Position numbers and translations under genes: made by a program. Of a stretch of DNA of 64,000 nucleotides, positions 53,971 to 62,298 are shown piece after piece. Under the pieces are notes generated by a model. It did no database searches, was not told the DNA's origin, and saw only the letters and a program-made list of their open reading frames with translations. The stretch is taken from contig NZ_OY730245.1 in NCBI RefSeq assembly GCF_963422545.1, positions 62,001 to 126,000 of the forward strand, in the 5' to 3' direction. Origin of the DNA: an uncultured Flavobacterium sp. (GTDB lineage Bacteria > Bacteroidota > Bacteroidia > Flavobacteriales > Flavobacteriaceae). How positions within the stretch are numbered: the first letter of the stretch is position 1; each line of letters starts with the position of its first letter.

Positions 53971-54022
53971 GATTGCAAGTATATGAATTTTGGTAAATGA
54001 AAAAGTTCTTATGAAAACGTTC

Positions 54023-54118
54023 GCGTGAGGGATAGAAGTGGAAAGCCCGCAGCCTGACGAAGGAAGTGCGAGGACTTGTAACGGATAGCCCGGTTCGCCT
54101 TTTTCGGCGAACACGCCC
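54023..54118 (+). repeat. Dispersed ~95-bp repeat, copy C
   Basis: Begins GCGTGAGGGATAGAAGTGG, continues AGCCTGACGAAG, AGTGCGAGGACTTG and AACGGATAGCCCG, then a TTCGCC...GGCGAA hairpin and ends CACGCCC. The ends GCGTG and CACGC are complementary, so the element can close on itself. Confidence 0.88.
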
Positions 54119-54127
54119 AAAATAAAA

Positions 54128-54154
54128 AAACCGACACTTTAAAAGTATCGGTTT
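54128..54154 (-). terminator. Hairpin after rlhA
   Basis: Stem AAACCGACACTTT (54128-54140) and AAAGTATCGGTTT (54142-54154) with one G-T pair; A-run on the far side gives a T-tract on the minus strand. It starts five bases after the rlhA stop. Confidence 0.75.
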
Positions 54155-54159
54155 GTATA

Positions 54160-56034
54160 TTAATGAAAATGATCTTCTTCGATTTCGAATTCTGCATCTT
54201 TTTCCCAGATTTCCATTTCGCAGGGTTTGCAGTTGAATTTTAGTTTGTATTCAAGTTCACCTTGTTTTAAAACTAAAGGTTCTTTTACCTTGACACCTGC
54301 TATGTCTTTTTGGTGTATCGGACATTTTTTTAATTCGTATTTGATGCAATATTTGGTTGTCATTACACGAGATTTTCCTGGATCCCATTGTAATTCGAAT
54401 GCTTTTTCTATTTCGGTTACACCATGACGTTCGTAGAATTTACGAGCCGTTTTGTTTGAAACGTTGTACATGAAATCTAATTTGGTTTCAGGATACGGAT
54501 GTGACGTTTTTACCAATTGGTGTTCTTCACGTTTGTAATTTGCTAAACGAATTTCGGTTAGCTGATCGTAAACGGTTCTTCGCATTTCGTTGATTTTTGA
54601 AATAGGAAGGAACCAGTTTTGAGAAAACATAATGTTGATTTCATCAGCAGTGTAAGGTGTGAAACCTGTTTTTGCCAATTGTGTTTTAATGTTTTCGTCG
54701 ATTGATTCGCCGGTTTTGGTCTGTTCTTTTGCGTGTTCTAAATTAACGATGCTTACATTTCCGTCTTCATCAGTTGCGATTAATTCGAAACCAGTTTCAG
54801 TTTCAGTAAGTAATAAAGTGGTGCTTAATTTACGAACAGCACTATCTTCTCTTTCAACAATTTTGATAAAAGCAGCGTCGTTATTTCTATAGATGAAAGT
54901 TCCGTCTTTTACTTCTTTTAAAACGTTTGGATAAATTTTACCATTTTCGGCTTTGTTTACGTAGATTCCGTCAGCTTCGTTATTTTCGTTGATGAAACAA
55001 AGTCCGTCACCATTGTTTAATAATTCGCCGTTTTCGATTTCGTAAGCGTTTCCAACGGTTCTGATTAATTTACCAATATATTGTCCTTTTGATTTTGGGC
55101 TTTCCCAAGAACCAATGGAGCTGTGTCTTTCGTTTACGAAATAATCCGTATAACCACGATTGAAGGTTCTGTTTAACGAGGAATCAAAAGTATAAGTACA
55201 AGTTCCGGAAGAAGCTTTCATGTATTTTTCGCTTCCTTCGCCTTCTAAATAACTGTCTAATTTTTGACGTAAATATGATACGTTGTTTTTTACGTAAACC
55301 ACATCTTTCAATCGTCCTTCAATTTTAAAGGAAACGATTCCAGCTTCAATCAAATTTGGAATCTGATCTGAAATATCTAAATCTTTTATCGAAAGTAAGT
55401 GACTGTTTCTGATTAAAGTTTCTCCGTTTCCGTCGATTAAGTTATACGGTAAACGGCAGTTTTGGGCACAAGAACCACGGTTGGCGCTGCGTTCTCCGTT
55501 TGCCACACTCATATAACAGTTTCCGCTAAAAGAAACACATAAAGCTCCGGTTACGAAAAATTCTAATTCAACATCAGCTTCGTCGTAAATCGTTTTAATT
55601 TGATGCAGGTTCAATTCACGTGCTAAAACGACACGTTTGATTCCGGCATCTTTAAGGAACTTAATTTTATCGGCATCACGATTATTGGCTTGCGTGCTTG
55701 CGTGCAGTACGATAGGAGGTAAGTCCATTTCCATAATCGCCATGTCCTGAATAATCAGGGCATCGACACCAATATCGTATAATTCCCAAATCATTGAACG
55801 ACAAGTTTCTAATTCATTGTCGTACAAAATGGTGTTCATAACTACAAAAACCTGTGCATTAAATAAATGCGCATATTGTACCAAAGCAGCAACATCTTCG
55901 ATAGAATTGTTGGCATTTGAGCGCGCACCAAATTGTGGTGCACCAATATAAACTGCATCGGCGCCACTATTGATAGCTGCCATTCCCCCAATTAAATCTT
56001 TAGCAGGAGCTAATATTTCAATTTTCTTCTTCAT
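54160..56034 (-). CDS. rlhA: U32-family protein, 23S rRNA C2501 hydroxylation (RlhA-like)
   Basis: 624 residues. U32 collagenase-like barrel plus C-terminal DUF3656-type region. The sequence ADAVYIGAPQFGARSNANNS, VFVVMNTILYDNELE, VDALIIQDMAIMEMDLPPI, LARELNLHQIK and NRGSCAQNCRLPYNL follows E. coli RlhA (YdcP) rather than TrhP in length and wording. RlhA and TrhP introduce 5-hydroxy groups in rRNA or tRNA with prephenate metabolism and bear Fe-S type cysteines, here in GNCYMS and SCAQNC. The last 60 residues add KCPIHQKD and CKPCEMEI, a likely extra metal site. Function by family. Confidence 0.88.
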   Translation of the reverse strand: MKKKIEILAPAKDLIGGMAAINSGADAVYIGAPQFGARSNANNSIEDVAALVQYAHLFNAQVFVVMNTILYDNELETCRSMIWELYDIGVDALIIQDMAIMEMDLPPIVLHASTQANNRDADKIKFLKDAGIKRVVLARELNLHQIKTIYDEADVELEFFVTGALCVSFSGNCYMSVANGERSANRGSCAQNCRLPYNLIDGNGETLIRNSHLLSIKDLDISDQIPNLIEAGIVSFKIEGRLKDVVYVKNNVSYLRQKLDSYLEGEGSEKYMKASSGTCTYTFDSSLNRTFNRGYTDYFVNERHSSIGSWESPKSKGQYIGKLIRTVGNAYEIENGELLNNGDGLCFINENNEADGIYVNKAENGKIYPNVLKEVKDGTFIYRNNDAAFIKIVEREDSAVRKLSTTLLLTETETGFELIATDEDGNVSIVNLEHAKEQTKTGESIDENIKTQLAKTGFTPYTADEINIMFSQNWFLPISKINEMRRTVYDQLTEIRLANYKREEHQLVKTSHPYPETKLDFMYNVSNKTARKFYERHGVTEIEKAFELQWDPGKSRVMTTKYCIKYELKKCPIHQKDIAGVKVKEPLVLKQGELEYKLKFNCKPCEMEIWEKDAEFEIEEDHFH

Positions 56035-56177
56035 TTTTAGTACTTTAGGCTTTTGTGGTATTCACGGAAAAAAGTTTGCAAAGTTCTTATAAATATTTCG
56101 AGTTTGCTAATGCTGAAGTGACTTTTTTTGAAATAGTTAACTAATATGGAATGATGATGGTTAACCAATACAATTTT

Positions 56178-56948
56178 TTAAAACTCAAAAGCTTTTTTAT
56201 GTTTGTGGTAAGAATCTTTTAAGGCTCTTTGAAAAATTAGTTCTAAAGTTTCCGCATCAGGTATTGGCTGTCTGTCTTTTTTAGCTTGAATTTTAACGCC
56301 TTGTATATAGTTTGCCTTATATTCTTCATTGTTCATTAATTTGTCATATATTGATTTATAACTATCTTCAAAAGCTGTTTCTGTATCTTTATAATAGAAA
56401 TTTGTTTCTGTTTTTTGCATAAGTAAACGGGCATCGACAAGATTTCCATTTTCTATAAGTCTATCGAATAAAATAGTGAATTTTTCAACAATTTCCGAAG
56501 GATAAATTGCGTTATTTGCTGATATATATCCGGAATAGGGTGTTTTTTCAAATGTTTCGATTCCTTTATAAAGATATCTTCCGTGACATGTTGCCATTGT
56601 TATAAATAATTTATTACAAACCTTGATGTTTATTGGTCGAAATAAATTAGTCAATTCTTTCCATGTGATTAGCTCTCCATTCGATAATATTAAACCACTA
56701 TAATCGCTTGCGCCATGCATTTCAAAGTGGAATAAAATGCCTCCAATTAGATGTGTAGAATTATAATCATAATATTTTAATAACTCAATTAACTCATTTT
56801 TTGAGTTAATTGAGTAAAGTTTATGGGTAAACGATTTTTTATATAAATCTATTTTTTTTACAATCGTCTCATTGTAAATTTCAGTTCCAGTTAATCTTTC
56901 ATTAATTAGACTTTCAAAAACTACAATATTTTTTATATCCCCTACCAT
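56178..56948 (-). CDS. Caspase-like/CHAT-type cysteine peptidase, putative
   Basis: 256 residues, not a family I can name exactly. A His-Cys arrangement of clan CD (caspase/CHAT) peptidases is visible: a hydrophobic strand then His78-Gly79 in GILFHFEMHGAS, followed about 40 residues later by another strand and Cys121-x-Gly123 in LFITMATCHGRY. Between them WKELTNLF helps define the fold. A later GYISANNAIYP matches the usual third strand. No signal peptide. The rest (about 180-256) is helical and charged. It starts eight bases after the membrane-protein gene and forms an AT-rich two-gene operon with it. I infer a protease that acts on or with the membrane partner; function is unproven. Confidence 0.6.
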   Translation of the reverse strand: MVGDIKNIVVFESLINERLTGTEIYNETIVKKIDLYKKSFTHKLYSINSKNELIELLKYYDYNSTHLIGGILFHFEMHGASDYSGLILSNGELITWKELTNLFRPINIKVCNKLFITMATCHGRYLYKGIETFEKTPYSGYISANNAIYPSEIVEKFTILFDRLIENGNLVDARLLMQKTETNFYYKDTETAFEDSYKSIYDKLMNNEEYKANYIQGVKIQAKKDRQPIPDAETLELIFQRALKDSYHKHKKAFEF

Positions 56949-56956
56949 AGAATTAT

Positions 56957-57685
56957 TTAGGGATGTTTTCTTTCTCCCGGTTGAGGACGTTGAGGAGGTG
57001 GTGATTGTCTTGGTTGTTCACTCTCTTTAATAACTCTTGGAGGCTGTTGAGGCGGAGGTGGTGCCATTGGTCTTTTGTCGTCTTGTGCCATTTTAGATGA
57101 ATTATAATTTGTTACTTCGATTTTTTGAATTTTTTCTTCTTTATTCCTAATGTAATTTGCGGTAAAAAAAGTAGATAAAATTAATATTAAAATTAGGCTA
57201 TTAATTATGTGAATTTTTGATGAATGTAAATATGCTGATTTTCTATCATTATTGTAAACATTTGTTTCTAAACATTCGATTAATAACTTTTCTAAACTAT
57301 TTTTTTCTAATTCTTCAAGAGTTGTATTCTTATCTAATAGTTTTTTGTGTTTTTTTAAATAGTCTTTGAGAATCTCATTTTCATCTTTAAGAAAACTTGG
57401 TTTTGGAAAACCTAAATATGAATATCCTTTATATAAATCATTATATGATTGTAATAATTTGAATACACTAAGCACCCAAAAAAACAATGATATAATAATA
57501 AAGAGATAGAACGGATATTTTATGTAAATACTTTCCTTTGTGGGATTAAATTCATTGAAAAAATATGATATTAGCGCAATCAAAGCCGTTAAAATACCAA
57601 TAGGAATGTTTAATGAATCATTTAAACAGTTTTTTCTTTCCTCTTCTTTATAAAACCACTCTCTTAAAAATTCTATTCTATCCAA
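56957..57685 (-). CDS. Three-TM membrane protein with coiled coil and proline-rich tail, unknown function
   Basis: 242 residues, not recognised. TM1 about 27-43 (IPIGILTALIALISYFF), TM2 about 57-78 (YPFYLFIIISLFFWVLSVF), a charged helical region about 95-150 (KDYLKKHKKLLDK, EELEKNSLEKLL), TM3 about 159-177 (HIINSLILILILSTFFTA), then a soluble tail that ends in a proline stretch (207-242; MAPPPPQQPP, QSPPPQRPQPG). The N-terminal helix and 2TM arrangement resemble SLATT-like or other 2TM effector modules in broad layout only. AT-rich compared with neighbours. First gene of the pair with the caspase-like gene. The 361 bases upstream carry repeat copy D and no gene. Confidence 0.7.
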   Translation of the reverse strand: MDRIEFLREWFYKEEERKNCLNDSLNIPIGILTALIALISYFFNEFNPTKESIYIKYPFYLFIIISLFFWVLSVFKLLQSYNDLYKGYSYLGFPKPSFLKDENEILKDYLKKHKKLLDKNTTLEELEKNSLEKLLIECLETNVYNNDRKSAYLHSSKIHIINSLILILILSTFFTANYIRNKEEKIQKIEVTNYNSSKMAQDDKRPMAPPPPQQPPRVIKESEQPRQSPPPQRPQPGERKHP

Positions 57686-57868
57686 TTTTTTATGTGTTTA
57701 ATTTATATTATTAGTTTGGTCTTAAATGGAAAAGGAAGGTAATGTTTGTTAAATATATAAAAAATATTGCAAGTTGATTTATACTTATTAAAAATGATAC
57801 CAACTTCCTGACCTCAGGAAATTGGTTTTTGATTTTTTATAAAACAAAAAACATTTATCTCTTTTTTT

Positions 57869-57962
57869 GCGTGAGGGATAGAAGTGGAAAGCCCAGAGCC
57901 TGACGAAGAAAGTGCGAGGACTTGAAATGGATAGCCCGATTCGCCGCGGCGAAACACGCCCA
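57869..57962 (+). repeat. Dispersed ~95-bp repeat, copy D
   Basis: Same order as copy C: GCGTGAGGGATAGAAGTGG, AGCCTGACGAAG, AGTGCGAGGACTTG, ATGGATAGCCCG, TTCGCC/GGCGAA hairpin and CACGCCC. It lies in the 361-base gap upstream of the membrane-protein gene; together with copy C it brackets rlhA and the two-gene unit in direct orientation. Confidence 0.88.
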
Positions 57963-58046
57963 AATTAACTGCATAAAAAAACAGCTCAAAGTATAAAGTG
58001 ATGAAACTTTAAACCTTAAGCCGTTTTAGTAAAATGATTTATGTTT

Positions 58047-59237
58047 TTATGTAGTCAAAGCTTCTTTGATTCTGCGTAATGCTTCTTTTAAAATATCGTT
58101 GCTTGTTGCGTAAGAAAAACGGATACAATTTGGATTTCCGAAAGCATCGCCTGTTACAGTTGCTACGTTAGCTTCTGCTAAAAGGTACATTGAAACATCG
58201 TTTGCATCTTTGATTTCAGTTCCTCTTAATGTTTTTCCGAAGAATGAAGAAACGTCTGGGAATACATAAAATGCTCCTTCAGGAACGTTGATTTTTACTC
58301 CTGGAATTTCTTTTAATAATCCAACAACTAAATCTCTACGACCGTGAAAAGCCTCAACCATGTGATTTAATACGCTTGGATCAGCGTCTACAGCAGTAAT
58401 TGTAGCACGTTGCGCCACAGAGTTTGCTCCAGAAGTTACTTGTCCCTGGATTTTTGTACACGCTTTTGCGATAAATTCAGGTGCTCCAATATAACCAATT
58501 CTGTATCCTGTCATGGCAAATGCTTTTGCAACTCCGTTTACAGTGATTGTTTTTTCTAGCATTCCCGGGATTGAACCGATACTGCAGAATGTTCCTGAGA
58601 AATTGATGTGCTCATAAATTTCGTCAGCAACTACGTATATGTTTGGGTGTTTTTCTAAAACTTTTGCAAGGGCTGTTAACTCTTCTCTGCTATAAACAGA
58701 TCCGGATGGATTACAAGGAGAAGAGAACCACATCATTTTTGTTTTTGGTGTGATAGCTGCTTCTAATTGTTCTGGAGTAATTTTGAAATCAGTATCTACA
58801 GACGTTGGAACTTCAACAGGAACTCCACCTGAAAGTTTTACAATTTCGAAATAAGAAACCCAGTAAGGTGCAGGTAAAATAACCTCGTCACCATCATTTA
58901 ACATTACTTGCGCAATGTTGTATAAAGATTGTTTTGCTCCTGTAGAAACGACGATTTGAGTTGGTTTGTACTCTAAATTATTGTCTCTTTTAAATTTTCT
59001 GCAAATCGCTTCTCTCAATTCTAAATAACCTTCTACTGGAGAATATGTACTGTAGTTTTCGTCGACAGCTTTTTTAACCGCTTCTTTAATAAAGTCAGGA
59101 GTATTAAAGTCAGGCTCGCCTAAACTTAAACTGATTATGTCTTTTCCTTGTGCTTTTAACTCGCGTGCTAAAGCAGCCATTGCTAATGTTTGTGATGTCG
59201 CTAAGTTGTTGATTCTGTCTGAAAGAATATGATTCAT
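58047..59237 (-). CDS. Pyridoxal-phosphate aminotransferase (aspartate aminotransferase type)
   Basis: 396 residues from ATG 59237 (MNHILSDRINNLATSQ). Class I aminotransferase of the Ib/Bacillus type. Landmarks: LSLGEPDFNTPDFIKEA, YSPVEGYLELREA, STGAKQSLYN, PAPYWVSYFEIVKLSG, FSSPCNPSGSVYS, VVADEIYEHINF and VNGVAKAFAMTGYRIGYIG with the PLP-binding Lys, and IRFSYATS with the substrate Arg. The likely reaction is aspartate plus 2-oxoglutarate to oxaloacetate plus glutamate, although prephenate or other substrates cannot be excluded. Single gene. Confidence 0.93.
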   Translation of the reverse strand: MNHILSDRINNLATSQTLAMAALARELKAQGKDIISLSLGEPDFNTPDFIKEAVKKAVDENYSTYSPVEGYLELREAICRKFKRDNNLEYKPTQIVVSTGAKQSLYNIAQVMLNDGDEVILPAPYWVSYFEIVKLSGGVPVEVPTSVDTDFKITPEQLEAAITPKTKMMWFSSPCNPSGSVYSREELTALAKVLEKHPNIYVVADEIYEHINFSGTFCSIGSIPGMLEKTITVNGVAKAFAMTGYRIGYIGAPEFIAKACTKIQGQVTSGANSVAQRATITAVDADPSVLNHMVEAFHGRRDLVVGLLKEIPGVKINVPEGAFYVFPDVSSFFGKTLRGTEIKDANDVSMYLLAEANVATVTGDAFGNPNCIRFSYATSNDILKEALRRIKEALTT

Positions 59238-59311
59238 TATAAAAATTTTGAATGTCCCTAATTTCAACTTTAAATTAAGGATGGTTAATTATTAATAGAT
59301 TTTTTTAGATT

Positions 59312-60406
59312 TTATGCTAATTCGGGTTTCATTCCAAGGTCTTTCAAATGCTTGTAATGTGCGATAACGGCTCCTCTCATGGTTTTGAATTCATGATAAG
59401 GCAAGTTGCATTCGATCGCGGTTTGTTTTACAATTTCGGCAATTTTTCCATAGTGGATGTGACTGATATTTGGAAAAATATGATGTTCAATTTGGTGATT
59501 TAATCCTCCTGTAAACCAGTTAACTACTTTATTTTTTGGAGCAAAATTAGCTGTTGTGTACAATTGATGAATTGCCCATGTATTTTCCATTTCTCCATCT
59601 TCATTCGGAACCGGATTTGAAGTCTCTTCAACAACATGTGCCAATTGAAAAACGATACTCAAAATTAATCCCGCTGTGTAGTGCATTACGAAAAATCCAA
59701 TAACAACTTTCCACCATGTTACACCTAAAATCATTGGTAAAACCATCCAGATTAAAACGTAGATTATTTTTGTGATCACTAAAACAGTCCATAATTTGGC
59801 AGGGCTTTGAGGTGTTCCGTATGATAATTTTCTTTTTAAATAACCTTTCATTTGCTTAAAATCGGTTGTTAAAGCCCAATTGAAAGTCAATAGTCCGTAT
59901 AAAAAGAAAGAATAATAATGTTGAAATTTATGAAAACGGTGCCATTCAGCATTTTGTGTAAATCGAATAATTCTTCCGGCATCAAGATCTTCATCATGAC
60001 CGTGAATATTAGTGTATGTATGGTGAAGTACATTGTGTTGCACTTGCCAGTTGTGTACGTTTCCGGCTAAAACATAAATGCTTCCGCCCATAATTTTGTT
60101 GATCCATGATTTTGAAGAATATGACCCGTGATTTCCGTCGTGCATCACATTCATTCCAATTCCGGCCATTCCAACTCCCATAAGAATATTTAATAACAAT
60201 TGTGCCCAAAACGGCATGTTAAGAGTTAAGATCAAAAAGTACGGCGTTAGAAAAACGGCAAAAAGAATAACAGCTTTTAAGTGCAGCTTCCAGTTCCCTG
60301 TTTTCTGAATGTTGTTCTCCTTGAAGTAATTGTTTACTCGTGAGTTAAGTGTTCTGAAGAACTTCAGATTGTCTTGCTTAGCAAATGTAGGCGCAGTGTT
60401 ATTCAT
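59312..60406 (-). CDS. Acyl-CoA/acyl-lipid fatty acid desaturase
   Basis: 364 residues, integral membrane di-iron enzyme. Three His boxes: H89-D-G-N-H93 in HDGNHGS, HNVLHHTYT at about 124-132, and HQIEHH at 304-309. The QIEHH form, with Gln before the last box, marks the front-end/linoleoyl-type desaturase group. TM segments about 45-62, 68-88, 165-182, 205-228 and 235-258. Introduces double bonds in membrane fatty acids and may help cold adaptation; the position is unknown. TACCTTTG (60433-60426) is a full-match -7 box. Confidence 0.92.
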   Translation of the reverse strand: MNNTAPTFAKQDNLKFFRTLNSRVNNYFKENNIQKTGNWKLHLKAVILFAVFLTPYFLILTLNMPFWAQLLLNILMGVGMAGIGMNVMHDGNHGSYSSKSWINKIMGGSIYVLAGNVHNWQVQHNVLHHTYTNIHGHDEDLDAGRIIRFTQNAEWHRFHKFQHYYSFFLYGLLTFNWALTTDFKQMKGYLKRKLSYGTPQSPAKLWTVLVITKIIYVLIWMVLPMILGVTWWKVVIGFFVMHYTAGLILSIVFQLAHVVEETSNPVPNEDGEMENTWAIHQLYTTANFAPKNKVVNWFTGGLNHQIEHHIFPNISHIHYGKIAEIVKQTAIECNLPYHEFKTMRGAVIAHYKHLKDLGMKPELA

Positions 60407-60425
60407 AATTAATTTAAATAGGTTT

Positions 60426-60497
60426 CAAAGGTAATTATTATAAATTTTCAATTTGCAAAATTGAGTTAAATATTTCAATCGTAAAGTAGTACTTTTG
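60426..60497. promoter_or_regulatory. Divergent -7 boxes for the desaturase and rsmG
   Basis: Minus strand TACCTTTG (60433-60426), 20 bases before the desaturase start, with TTG at 60458-60456. Plus strand TACTTTTG (60490-60497), 16 bases before the rsmG start, without a good -33. Confidence 0.6.
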
Positions 60498-60513
60498 TTA
60501 AAAAATTAGAGCA

Positions 60514-61143
60514 ATGGATGAGATATTGAAATATTTTCCTGATTTGACCGACATTCAAATCGAACAATTTCAAAAATTAGACTTTTTATACCACGATTGG
60601 AATGAAAAAATCAATGTGATTTCACGTAAAGATATTGATGCCTTATATACTAAACACATTTTGCACTCGCTGGGAATTGCAAAAATCATGAAGTTTGAGC
60701 CGGGGGCAACTGTTTTGGATGTTGGAACCGGTGGAGGATTTCCGGGCATTCCGTTAGCAATTCTTTTTCCGGAAACGCGTTTTTATTTAATTGATGTTAT
60801 TGCCAAGAAAATTAAAGTGGTTCAGGGTGTTGTTGATGCGTTAGAATTAAAGAACGTAAAAGCAGAACAAAAACGTGCTGAATTAGTAAAAGGGGATTTC
60901 GATTTTATTGTAAGCCGGGCTGTAACCAATATGCCTGATTTTGTTTCCTGGATAAAAGATAAAATCAAAAAGCAGCATAAGCACACTTTGAAAAATGGTA
61001 TTCTATATTTAAAAGGCGGTGATTTGACAGAAGAACTAAAAGATTTTCCGAAAGCAACTTTATATGATTTATCTACTATTTTTGAAGATGAATTTTTTGA
61101 AACCAAAAAAGTGGTGCATTTGCCTTTAAAGTTTACAGTTTAA
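60514..61143 (+). CDS. rsmG: 16S rRNA (guanine527-N7)-methyltransferase
   Basis: 209 residues. Methylates G527 of 16S rRNA at N7 with S-adenosylmethionine. N-terminal helical region INVISRKDIDALYTKHILHS (quoted in part), SAM motif VLDVGTGGGFPGIPLAI, FYLIDVIAKKIKVVQ, and FIVSRAVTNMPDFVSW. Length and motifs match RsmG. It lies alone between divergent desaturase and convergent unknown gene, with a shared terminator after it. Confidence 0.95.
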   Translation: MDEILKYFPDLTDIQIEQFQKLDFLYHDWNEKINVISRKDIDALYTKHILHSLGIAKIMKFEPGATVLDVGTGGGFPGIPLAILFPETRFYLIDVIAKKIKVVQGVVDALELKNVKAEQKRAELVKGDFDFIVSRAVTNMPDFVSWIKDKIKKQHKHTLKNGILYLKGGDLTEELKDFPKATLYDLSTIFEDEFFETKKVVHLPLKFTV

Positions 61144-61161
61144 ATTTTTCTAAACATAAAG

Positions 61162-61201
61162 AACCCGACAATAATACTCGATAAAGTATTGTTGCCGGGT
61201 T
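61162..61201. terminator. Terminator between rsmG and the unknown protein gene
   Basis: Stem AACCCGACAATAATAC (61162-61177) and GTATTGTTGCCGGGTT (61186-61201), two mismatched positions, eight-base loop. It is in a convergent gap and has only short A/T runs. Confidence 0.75.
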
Positions 61202-61226
61202 TCGCATTTCAAATAGTGAATTATAA

Positions 61227-61958
61227 TTAAGATGCTTTTTGTGATAATTGTAAAAATGGATTTCCTTTATGATCTAAATTACTGATCAGGTCATTGAGCC
61301 CCAATTCAGATGCTTCAGATGTATAACTGAATTTGGAATCAAAGAAAAATTCACGAGATATTACAGCTTCATTAGAAGAATCGTAAACATCTTCGTCGTT
61401 TTGGTTAACCTTTTCATGGTTGTATGGGCATGGAAATAATTGTATTAATTCTGCTATTGTACTGTTGAACCATTTATCGAAAATTCTTTTCTTTGGTGTA
61501 ATATGACGAGCAAGTAATATTAGTCCAATGATTTCACTTTGAAGAAAATAAGATCCTTTTCTATATCTAACATCAATCATCCTTACGGTCATAAGGGCTA
61601 CCCATAATGGTCCGTTTACTGAGCCTGAATCTGATATATCAAGATCTGCGTCAAAGATCAATGGTTTTGTATTATTAGGATTGTCTATAGAAGACCAAAG
61701 AGCCTCTATGCGTTTTTGTGTATCACCGGTCGATGTTGTGTATCCTGCAAAACGCCACGATACCCATTCTAATAAAGATGCAGTTAGTCCCATGCAGGCT
61801 TTATGACCAATTTTGTTTAATACATTTTCAAGTTCTTCATTTCCTTCTAACGGATCTAAAAAACTTTCCATTTTTTTGTTATTCCATTTAAAATCAATTG
61901 AATGACCAATGCTTTTTGATTTTAGAATCACTTTCGGTACATTGTTTAAATTTCTCAT
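61227..61958 (-). CDS. Unknown protein, 243 residues
   Basis: I do not recognise it. No signal peptide, transmembrane helix or catalytic motif. Readable segments: a Trp-rich helix LTASLLEWVSWRFAGYT (about 57-73), acidic IFDADLDISDSGSVNGPLW, a basic segment MIDVRYRKGSYFLQSEI, and a helix IIGLILLARHITPKKRIFDKW. Hydrophobic helix spacing suggests a compact helical protein. TAAATTTG (62036-62029) is a full-match -7 box about 70 bases upstream. The gene stands alone between rsmG and the LytTR regulator. Immunity-type proteins of toxin systems have this look, but there is no toxin next to it, so no function is given. Confidence 0.65.
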   Translation of the reverse strand: MRNLNNVPKVILKSKSIGHSIDFKWNNKKMESFLDPLEGNEELENVLNKIGHKACMGLTASLLEWVSWRFAGYTTSTGDTQKRIEALWSSIDNPNNTKPLIFDADLDISDSGSVNGPLWVALMTVRMIDVRYRKGSYFLQSEIIGLILLARHITPKKRIFDKWFNSTIAELIQLFPCPYNHEKVNQNDEDVYDSSNEAVISREFFFDSKFSYTSEASELGLNDLISNLDHKGNPFLQLSQKAS

Positions 61959-62255
61959 AATTCTTTTTTTTAAAAGTTGTGTAGTTATATAATATTTTAT
62001 CTTTTATTTATTGTTGTTAAATATTATGCAAATTTATAACGGACCTTATTTTTAGAGAGATAGAATAAGTTTTTAAAATGTTAGAATAAGTTTTTTCTTG
62101 ATCTATATACCTGAAAATCAACTAAGTAAGAAAAGGATTACATTTTTAAAAAATATGAAACTATGATGTTGTTTTACAGGATGATATAATTAATTGGCGG
62201 ATATTATGATATTCATTTAGCCGAAGTGAGTTTCTTGTAGAGTTTAATTAAATAA
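61959..62255. other. Non-coding gap before the unknown gene
   Basis: With the terminator after it, this makes a 338-base gap. Besides the -7 box at 62029-62036 I see only AT-rich sequence and no conserved frame. Confidence 0.6.
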
Positions 62256-62298
62256 AAAAAAATCCGAATCTTATAATAGGTAAGATTCGGATTTTTTT
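62256..62298 (-). terminator. Terminator of the LytTR gene
   Basis: Perfect 18-bp stem, arms 62256-62273 and 62281-62298 (AAATCCGAATCTTA core), seven-base loop. The right arm overlaps the LytTR stop codon. Confidence 0.92.

Noticed and set aside
56957..57685. Bacterial gasdermin partner of the caspase-like gene
   Set aside because: The protein has three clear transmembrane helices and a proline-rich tail, unlike the soluble beta-rich gasdermin fold.
54023..57962. Copies C and D as ends of a composite transposon
   Set aside because: No transposase or integrase between or beside them, and rlhA is a core gene; direct-repeat bracketing alone is not proof of mobility.
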